Assembly: GCA_022571295.1 (NCBI GenBank)
Contig: JACZYA010000015.1
Span: 1 to 34,632 of the forward strand
Reading direction: 5' to 3'
Length of the DNA stretch: 34,632 nt
From: Acidobacteriota bacterium
Lineage (GTDB): Bacteria; Acidobacteriota; Terriglobia; Acidiferrales; 2-02-FULL-67-57
Shown: one piece after another, positions 29,532 to 34,632 of the stretch
Position numbering within the stretch: the first letter of the stretch is position 1
How the letters are laid out: the number at the start of each line of letters is the position of its first letter
The notes under the pieces: generated by a model
The model's input: the letters and a program-made list of their open reading frames with translations, nothing else
Database searches by the model: none
Told to the model about the DNA's origin: nothing
Translations under genes and position numbers: made by a program

Positions 29532-29770
29532 GATTCCTCGCCCCGCCGTTGGCGGGACTTTGCTCGGAATGACAAGGACCGGTTTGTCTGGCGGCCAAGT
29601 GCACAACACTTGCCCTCTTTGTCATTCTGAGGAGTCTGCCTCGGGCGGGCGACGAAGAATCCAACCGTGACCACTGGCGGTTCGATCCTCGAATTGGCTA
29701 CTCGCCCTACGGCCAAAGACGGGATTCTTCGCCTCGCCCCGCCGTTGGCGGGACTGCGCTCAGAATGACA
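29532..29770. repeat. Cluster of three dispersed repeat units
   Basis: Unit 1 (29532-29574) and unit 3 (29723-29770) are direct copies running from GATTC to GAATGACA, with an internal GCCCCGCC/GGCGGG hairpin. Unit 2 (29630-29661) is inverted, from TGTCATTC to GAATC. Conceptual translation gives Arg/Ser-rich frames (for example CHSERSPANGGARR) that should not be annotated as genes. Confidence 0.8.
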
Positions 29771-29810
29771 TGTGGGGCGGCCCGCAGATGGCATCGCCCA
29801 GCCCCTGCTT

Positions 29811-29888
29811 CTAGTGGGCGGCGGCGCGGACAAAGGCGGCCAAGTCCTGCTTGAGCTGCTGCAAAGACAGCTGGTGGATGTACATCAT
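29811..29888 (-). CDS. Possible 25-residue ORF with strong ribosome-binding site
   Basis: The frame MMYIHQLSLQQLKQDLAAFV plus five residues ends at TAG. AGGAGG lies 9 nt upstream of the first ATG. The sequence would form one amphipathic helix. It could be a genuine small protein or the truncated start of a lost gene. No homologue is recognised. Confidence 0.3.
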   Translation of the reverse strand: MMYIHQLSLQQLKQDLAAFVRAAAH

Positions 29889-29964
29889 GGGGCCGGCCTC
29901 CTGCCTATGATTTCTCTCACTGAGGTTCCCCGGTGAGACTGGCAGCATCCAATGGGAAGCAGTC

Positions 29965-30357
29965 ATGATCCGCAAAGCTATCTTCATCTACAACGCCGGC
30001 TCCGGGGCGCTGGCGGCCATGCTGGACAGCGCCAAGAAGCTGGCGCGTTCATCAAGCGCCTGCTCGCTCTGCGCCATCACCCACGGCGTTTTTTCCGAGA
30101 AGGCCGAGTGGCGCGACCTGGAGTGCCGCTTGGGGTTTCCTACTTCCTACTATCACCGCGACCAGATTCCGCCGCCGGTGCGGGGCTTCATCCAACAGCG
30201 AAGCCTCTCCTTGCCGCTGGTTCTGTTTGAATTGGAGGGTGGCGGCTACGAGCTGGCGTTGTCGTCCTGGGGGCTGGGCCAGTGCACCGGCGACCCCCGC
30301 TGCCTGAAGGCGCGGCTGGAAGCCTCCCTGAAACTGCTAGTGAAAAACCGGCGATGA
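29965..30357 (+). CDS. Conserved-looking hypothetical protein with CxxC motif
   Basis: A 130-residue soluble protein. GGGAAGC lies 5-6 nt before the ATG. The N-terminus IRKAIFIYNAGSGALAAMLDSAKKL leads into CSLCAITHGVFSEKAEWRDL, a C-x2-C-x3-TH element I have seen in small uncharacterised proteins. Further on are SYYHRDQIPPPV and LPLVLFELEGGGYELALSSW, then a Cys pair in CTGDPRCLK. Function is unknown; a metal or thiol role is possible. A 9-bp inverted repeat (ACCGGCGAT at 30347-30355, ATCGCCGGT at 30371-30379) covers its stop codon and may protect or end the transcript. Confidence 0.7.
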   Translation: MIRKAIFIYNAGSGALAAMLDSAKKLARSSSACSLCAITHGVFSEKAEWRDLECRLGFPTSYYHRDQIPPPVRGFIQQRSLSLPLVLFELEGGGYELALSSWGLGQCTGDPRCLKARLEASLKLLVKNRR

Positions 30358-30498
30358 ACCGTACCGGTTTATCGCCGGTACCACACCAGCGGAAGAGGTA
30401 GCGTCCAAAGGCGGGGTGCCCCGTGCAGGGATAAACGCCACACCCTCTTGCGGACAGGTGGGGAGGACACGAACAGCGGGGGCGGAGCGGGCCCGCGT

Positions 30499-32232
30499 CT
30501 ACGGCTTGGGCGGCGGGGCGGGCTGAAGGCTGGCGAGCAGGCGGCGCAGCTTGCGGCGCTCTTCTAGGTCAATCTTGACAATCTCAAAACCCACTTGATT
30601 GGACCGCCCACTCCGCACCAGAGCGGTGGCGCGCACCGGCACCACGCGGAGCTGCAACTCCAATTCAATTTCAGTGCCCGGCGGGGGCGGGGGCTGCCGG
30701 CACTCCGCCACTCCCCCACCCAGGCTGAGCACCTGAGTGGTGAGGGACCATTGGCCCCGCAGGGTGGTGGCGACCAAATTCATCTGCCGAGGCAGCACCA
30801 CGCGCTGGTAGCGGCGGTGCCGCACCCAGGGAGACTGGGGGGCGGGGTCGAGCGGCGCCAGGGCCAACTCGGCCTTGCTGAGCCCGCAGGGGGCGAGAAA
30901 CTTCCCCGCCCACTCAGGATCAATCTTCAGCAACGATTGCGCTGCGGCCACGCGAATTTCGCGCACTTCGGCCCAGCGCCACACCGCTTTGGATTCCACC
31001 ATCCGGCGCAGCAGCGGCGCAGCCGAGCGTTCGCGCAACCGCCCCAAAGCCTCCACCGCTTTCAGCCGCAGGTAGGGCTGGGCGAACTTCGGCAGCTCAC
31101 CCGCCGCCACGCGCATCAGGTAGGGTGAATTCTCCCGGTTGCCGCTCATGCCGATTGCGTCCAGCGCGCCCGGCACCACCAAAGGATCCAGCTTGTCCAG
31201 CATCTGCAAGAGCAGGCTGCCGCGCTCCGGCCCCCCGGCCGCCGCCAGCAACCGCACCGCCCAGTCCTGGTAGGAGCGTCCCCAGCCCGCCACGCGTTCC
31301 AGCAGCAGAGGGGCGAGCGCGTCGGGGTCGAGACGAGAGAAAAGTCCCAGCGTGGGCACGGAGGCGGCGGGCGGATCGCGGCGCAACCTGTCCTGCAAAT
31401 ACTCTGCTGCCGCCGGGCCCATTGCCCGCGCCAACTCCACCACACGCTCGCGTCCCTCCCGCTTGGTCTGGGCAGAAAAAGCTTCCGCCAGCACTTGGGC
31501 CGCGGGAGCGGGACGTTGCTGCAAACGCTGTACTACTTCGCGCGGGACTTCCGGCGACTGGAGCGCCTCCTGAACTAGTTCCCGCAAACGGGCCGTTGAT
31601 CTTGGCTCACCAACGGCGGCCCGGTCCGCGTGCCTGGCGGGCGGACGTTCTGACTTCGGAAGGGAGGACCAAAACTCTTGCTCCAGCAACTCGCCGTAGG
31701 AGTCCGGCACCGGAACCCCCAACGCGCCTCGCAGGTTTTCCACCTCGACGCCCAGCCGCCGCAGCAGTTCCCGGACCTCAGCCGGAGAGAGCGCGCCCTG
31801 CTGATAGGACTCCCGCGCCAGCCGCAACACCAGGCGCTCGGCCAGTTGCACCGGCAGAGGGAAATCCGCTTGCAGGTGCTGGGACAACTGCTGGAGAACT
31901 TGCTCAGTGGCGCTGATCAAGCCGGTCGGAAAATCACCTAGCTGCCGCTGGAACTGGTCGCCCAATTCGGCCGTCCGGGCAGGATCACCGGGCCGCTGCT
32001 GAGACCGGGCCGCTTGCACCAGCAGCCGCAGCAGGCCTGCGACATCCTGCTCCTGCAGGCGAACCGGTGCGCTCCCATTAGGGAGGGAGCCCCCCTGGGG
32101 CTCAACCCCGGTGGGCAGCATGGTCAGGAAAGTCTTGGGATCGGTCAGCCAGGATAGCGATGGCACCTGCTGCCCTCCGCTGTGGCGCGAGGCGGCTTGC
32201 GACAGGCTTTCCTCGCTCCGGTTGGGACACAT
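30499..32232 (-). CDS. Large helical-repeat (HEAT-like) protein with C-terminal PilZ domain
   Basis: A 577-residue protein without signal peptide. The N-terminal 200 residues are Gln/Leu-rich helices. Residues about 230-460 contain HEAT-like helical pairs (LVVPGALDAIGMSGNRENSP, YLRLKAVEALGRLRERSAAP, VREIRVAAAQSLLKIDPEWA). Residues about 465-570 form a PilZ domain with an RxxxR motif (RRYQR) and S-x2-G in VLSLGGGV, then strands EIELELQLRVVPVRATALVR and SNQVGFEIVKID. The Asp/Asn of the second PilZ motif is replaced by Leu, so c-di-GMP binding may be weakened. It may act as a scaffold responding to c-di-GMP. Confidence 0.75.
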   Translation of the reverse strand: MCPNRSEESLSQAASRHSGGQQVPSLSWLTDPKTFLTMLPTGVEPQGGSLPNGSAPVRLQEQDVAGLLRLLVQAARSQQRPGDPARTAELGDQFQRQLGDFPTGLISATEQVLQQLSQHLQADFPLPVQLAERLVLRLARESYQQGALSPAEVRELLRRLGVEVENLRGALGVPVPDSYGELLEQEFWSSLPKSERPPARHADRAAVGEPRSTARLRELVQEALQSPEVPREVVQRLQQRPAPAAQVLAEAFSAQTKREGRERVVELARAMGPAAAEYLQDRLRRDPPAASVPTLGLFSRLDPDALAPLLLERVAGWGRSYQDWAVRLLAAAGGPERGSLLLQMLDKLDPLVVPGALDAIGMSGNRENSPYLMRVAAGELPKFAQPYLRLKAVEALGRLRERSAAPLLRRMVESKAVWRWAEVREIRVAAAQSLLKIDPEWAGKFLAPCGLSKAELALAPLDPAPQSPWVRHRRYQRVVLPRQMNLVATTLRGQWSLTTQVLSLGGGVAECRQPPPPPGTEIELELQLRVVPVRATALVRSGRSNQVGFEIVKIDLEERRKLRRLLASLQPAPPPKP

Positions 32233-32354
32233 CTGGGGTTCTGCCCTCAGGCCACCCCTGTTTCGATTTTAATCCCGCCTAATTACGGCTGGTTTCGGTG
32301 GGCTAGGCAATAGGAGATTAGTCACACGGTAGGGGTCGGAGGGGCTATAACCGC

Positions 32355-32684
32355 TTAGCCGCCTAAACTCAGGTCGCGCCAGGCCCCGTAGCGCGTGAGG
32401 CGGCCTTCGCAGACATTGCCAATGTAGCGCCCCTGGCAGCTAAACTGCATCACGCGCTTGCCCCGACGGGCCAAGTGCGCCCAGCGCGAGGATTTCCGCG
32501 GGTTCTGCTCAATCCCGATCAGTTGCAGGTCGCCCTGCTCGAAGTCCACCGTCCGCAGGTGCTGCCCGCGGGTCTTCCCCACCGGGCAGGCCTGGCCCTC
32601 AAGCTGCACCACCTCTTTGCCCTCTGCCAGAACCTGCTGCCAGACCGCAATCAGGGTTTCCGCCAAGTTCAGGGCCGCGACCAT
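32355..32684 (-). CDS. Hypothetical protein
   Basis: A 109-residue protein with AGGA 7-8 nt before the ATG. The N-terminus is helical (ALNLAETLIAVWQQVLAEGK). It is followed by strand-rich sequence (EVVQLEGQACPVGKTRGQHLR, TVDFEQGDLQLIGIEQNP) and a basic segment (RKSSRWAHLARRGKRVMQF). The pattern VMQFSCQGRYIGNVCEGRLTRY suggests a small beta-barrel. No family is recognised. It is divergent from the small membrane gene at 32788. Confidence 0.6.
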   Translation of the reverse strand: MVAALNLAETLIAVWQQVLAEGKEVVQLEGQACPVGKTRGQHLRTVDFEQGDLQLIGIEQNPRKSSRWAHLARRGKRVMQFSCQGRYIGNVCEGRLTRYGAWRDLSLGG

Positions 32685-32787
32685 AGCGGCATCCTACGGT
32701 GAGCACCCCGCCGCGGTCAATGCTAATGGCAGCAATCCTTTTCGCCGATTAAAGAATCAAACTAAGTGGAGCAGATAAGGCAGAACG

Positions 32788-32949
32788 ATGCGAGAAAACC
32801 TCCTCCAACAGCCCTGGCAGGCTCGCCGGCGCGGCCCGGCTGAGGCCGGCTACGTCATCACCCGCGCCATCGGCTTTGGTCTGATTTGGCTGGGAATTCT
32901 GCTCTTGGGTGCTGCCACCGTGGCCCGCGCCCTGGCCCGCTGGCTCTAG
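32788..32949 (+). CDS. Small single-pass membrane protein
   Basis: A 53-residue protein. A basic, hydrophilic start (MRENLLQQPWQARRRGPAEA) is followed by one membrane helix (IGFGLIWLGILLLGAATVA) and a short basic end (RALARWL). AAGG lies 8 nt before the ATG. The topology would place the N-terminus in the cytoplasm. It ends about 100 bp before the DUF3179 gene on the same strand and may be co-transcribed with it. Unknown function. Confidence 0.55.
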   Translation: MRENLLQQPWQARRRGPAEAGYVITRAIGFGLIWLGILLLGAATVARALARWL

Positions 32950-33046
32950 TTTCCTCCCCGCCTCCCCAAAGCAGGCACAACCGTATGAAAAAGAACCTTC
33001 AAGCCACCCCTGCCTGCGCTAGACTGGAAACTTTACGGAGGCGTTC

Positions 33047-34102
33047 ATGCGGGCACCGCGTAGATTCTTACTCTTGGCACTGGCGCTGCTGCCGCTACTG
33101 GCCTGCTGGAGCCAGCAGCAGGAGCCCAAGCCGGAGCCGAAGCAGGAGCAGGTCGGGGACGGCATCCTGATGCACGTCCTGGAACCGGACACCATCCCGG
33201 CGATTGACAACCCCCAATTCGTCTCCGCCAAAGAAGCCAAAGCCTTCATGCACCCCAACGAGCCCGTGCTGGGCCTCTTCGACGGCAAGGTCGCCAAAGC
33301 CTACTCCCTCTGGCACCTCGACCGGCACGAAATCGTCAACGACTCCCTGCCCGGCCTGGGGCCGGTGGCGGTCACCTGGTGACCCCTGGCCTATACGGGT
33401 GTCGTGTACACCCGCGTGGTCAACGGGGAGGAGCTCACCTTCGGCGTCTCCGGCAAGCTCTACAAGAGCGCCCTGGTCATGTTCGACCGCCAGACCAACT
33501 CCCTCTGGACGCAGGTGGACGGCTCAGTCCTGCGTGGCGAAATGAAGGGCGCCCAGCTCCAGCCCGTTCCGGTGGTGCAGACCACCTGGCGCGAGTGGAA
33601 GCGGATGCACCCCGACACGCTGGTATTGAAAAAAGATCGCTCCATCAAAGATTCTCCCTACGCCGAATACTTTGCCGATCCCACCAAGCTCGGGATGCCG
33701 GGCAACACGAATCCCGACCAGCGGCTGCCGGGAAAAGAGCTGGTAGTGACTTTGCGCGCGGGCGACGACGCCCTGGCCGTGCCCCTCACCGCGCTCAAGA
33801 AGAAACCCTTGCTTGAGACCAGGCTGAACGGCACCCCGCTGGCCGTGGTCTTCAATCCCGCCGGCAACACCGCCCGCGTTTTTGACCGGCGCTTGAACGG
33901 GCGGACGCTGGAGTTTGTCGCCGTCCACCGCGGCAAGCAGGTTATCCTGCGCGACCGGCAGACCGGCACCCGCTGGTCCGGCCTGACCGGCAAAGCGGTG
34001 AAAGGCGAACTGGCCGGCCAGCAACTCCGACCGGTGCCCCACATGGTCAACTTCTGGTGGGCCTGGGTAGCCTACAACCCCCACACCCGCCTCGAACCTT
34101 AG
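33047..34102 (+). CDS. DUF3179 lipoprotein, candidate selenoprotein with in-frame TGA
   Basis: 351 codons if the TGA at 33380-33382 (residue 112) is read through. GGAGG lies 5 nt before the ATG. A lipoprotein signal ends at the lipobox LLAC (C20). The DUF3179 domain is continuous on both sides of the TGA in one frame: NPQFVSAKEA, AYSLWHLDRHEIVND and VAVTW precede it, and PLAYTGVVYTRVVNGEELTF, FDRQTNSLWTQVDG and TWREWKRMHPDTLVL follow. The family usually has a CPLC-like motif at this point, so TGA replaces the first Cys, while the second Cys position is Ala. A stem-loop follows the TGA. Selenocysteine is the preferred reading; a nonsense mutation is the alternative. Confidence 0.8.
33383..33428 (+). 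promoter_or_regulatory. Candidate bacterial SECIS element after the in-frame TGA
   Basis: Immediately after the TGA, CGGGTGT (33396-33402) and ACACCCG (33408-33414) form a perfect 7-bp stem with a 5-nt loop CGTGT. Weaker lower pairs follow, and CCCC (33383-33386) can pair with GGGG (33425-33428). The loop begins 20 nt after the TGA and has G as its second base, both within the general geometry described for bacterial SECIS elements. Confidence 0.55.
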
Positions 34103-34463
34103 CCCGCGCCCCCCGCCGCGCCCCTACCAAGCATCCCAGCACGTTGAGGAGATAAGAGACAGCGCGCTCTGAAACTGCCCTCCCCCCTGCGCTCGCAAGT
34201 CAAGACCTCTCGTCTGGGCAATCAGACGCAGGCTCCCGGCACTCCAATCGCGGCCAGGGCGATGTGAGCTCGCCGCAAGAGGGCGACGGGCGTATGGTTG
34301 TGCGCAAAGGTAAAGTTGAAATCGGAAATTCCGGCTAAATTCCGACTAAAGGTATGTCCCCAGGTGCCGATAGACCTAAGCAAGCTTGGTACTCCCAGGG
34401 CATGACCCCCGGAGTAACAGGCGCTTAGCCGAGTGCTGGAACCCTAAAAAGGAGCATACGACC
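34103..34463. other. Flagellin upstream region
   Basis: A non-coding stretch of 361 bp. Apart from the sigma-28 promoter and the flagellin ribosome-binding site (GGAG at 34451-34454), I see no gene. The part at 34210-34310 contains several short inverted segments but no riboswitch that I can name. Confidence 0.6.
34347..34373 (+). promoter_or_regulatory. Sigma-28 (FliA) flagellar promoter
   Basis: TAAAGGTA (34347-34354), an 11-nt spacer and GCCGATAG (34366-34373) match the sigma-28 consensus TAAA(GTTT)-N11-GCCGATAA with the canonical spacing. The predicted start is near 34380, giving a flagellin leader of about 84 nt. Confidence 0.88.
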
Positions 34464-34632
34464 ATGGCACTTAGCATTCTCAACAACATTCCGGCGTTGG
34501 CAGCTCAGAACCAGCTGACCATCACCGGGGCGGCACTTTCTCGAACGCTGTTTCGTCTGGCTTCCGGCACACGGATCAACTCCGGAGCGGACGACGCGGC
34601 CGGTCTGGCCATCGCCGACGGCTTGCGCGCCA
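34464..34632 (+). CDS. fliC: Flagellin, N-terminal fragment (runs off the window)
   Basis: The first 56 codons of flagellin, the filament subunit exported through the flagellar type III system. The D0/D1 N-terminal helix is clear: MALSILNNIPALAAQNQLTI, the LSRTLFRLASGTRINSGADD segment matching the canonical LSSGLRINSAKDD region, and AAGLAIADGLRA. GGAG lies about 9 nt before the ATG, and a sigma-28 promoter is 91 nt upstream. The rest of the gene lies beyond the window. Confidence 0.95.
   Translation, partial: MALSILNNIPALAAQNQLTITGAALSRTLFRLASGTRINSGADDAAGLAIADGLRA

Larger units (their letters stand above)
29514..29964. other. Repeat-rich gap
   Basis: Apart from one possible 25-codon frame, this gap consists of three copies of a dispersed repeat: two direct at 29532-29574 and 29723-29770, and one inverted at 29630-29661. 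The direct copies share GCCCCGCCGTTGGCGGGACT. All share a GATTC...GAATGACA-type ending. No RNA gene is recognised. Confidence 0.75.

Noticed and set aside
29434-29833. Open frames translating to CHSERSPANGGARR-like sequence
   Set aside because: These are translations of a dispersed DNA repeat, not proteins.
32984-33170. Plus-strand frame starting MKKNLQATPACARLETLRRR
   Set aside because: It overlaps the start of the DUF3179 lipoprotein in another frame and ends in Ser/Arg low-complexity sequence.
33380-33382. Reading the TGA as a plain stop with two separate genes
   Set aside because: The downstream part has no good ribosome-binding site or start, and the DUF3179 domain is continuous across the codon, so one recoded or mutated gene fits better.
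34190-34330. Possible c-di-GMP (GEMM) riboswitch before flagellin
   Set aside because: Some GEMM-like words (GACGCAGGCTCCCGG) occur, but the paired architecture is not evident and the segment lies upstream of the sigma-28 promoter, so it would not be in that transcript.

Overview
The window reads as a high-GC, Gram-negative, probably acidobacterial chromosome segment. The lineage call is inference. It rests on a vitamin B12-dependent class II ribonucleotide reductase, a DUF5916/CBM9-like outer-membrane barrel, a DUF2911 protein, back-to-back MacB-like permeases, a TonB-type energiser, a flagellin, and many dispersed palindromic repeats of a type I associate with Acidobacteriota. No rRNA, tRNA, CRISPR array or intact insertion sequence was seen.

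Left part (1-8700): the conserved ffh / rpsP / KH protein / rimM / trmD / rplS translation set is present in canonical order. It is opened up by an HpnA-like epimerase and a Rieske oxygenase (after ffh), msrB and a reverse-strand tonB (between rimM and trmD), and a zinc-ribbon gene plus a secreted DUF2911 protein (between trmD and rplS). Several gaps carry palindromic repeats.

Middle part (8800-22300): envelope and housekeeping functions. These are a secreted peptidase-MA-like protein with a degenerate HExxH, a site-2-protease-type membrane peptidase, a YIP1-like membrane protein, a HAD hydrolase, an NTF2/SnoaL-like secreted protein, the large DUF5916 protein, a PilZ protein, an alpha/beta hydrolase, a cupin/aldo-keto reductase pair and two FtsX/MacB permeases. 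Between about 12530 and 13854 a 139-bp direct duplication of the 5' end of the NTF2-like gene flanks a roughly 1-kb block. That block carries a secreted protein of unknown function and an AT-rich stretch with palindromes and G-quadruplex-like tracts.

Right part (22300-34632): a DEDD-family exonuclease, a YbaK-domain protein with an 86-residue Lys/Arg tail, and nrdJ with a strong promoter, a NrdR-like box and a structured leader. nrdJ is followed by five small same-strand genes, two of them paralogous Cys-pair proteins, ending at a strong terminator. Further right are a frameshifted secreted protein, a repeat cluster, a HEAT-like/PilZ protein, small hypotheticals, a DUF3179 lipoprotein and the start of flagellin with a textbook sigma-28 promoter.

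The most striking observation is the DUF3179 gene at 33047-34102. It has one in-frame TGA exactly where the family has the first Cys of its CPLC-like motif, followed by a stem-loop with bacterial SECIS geometry. This suggests a secreted selenocysteine lipoprotein.
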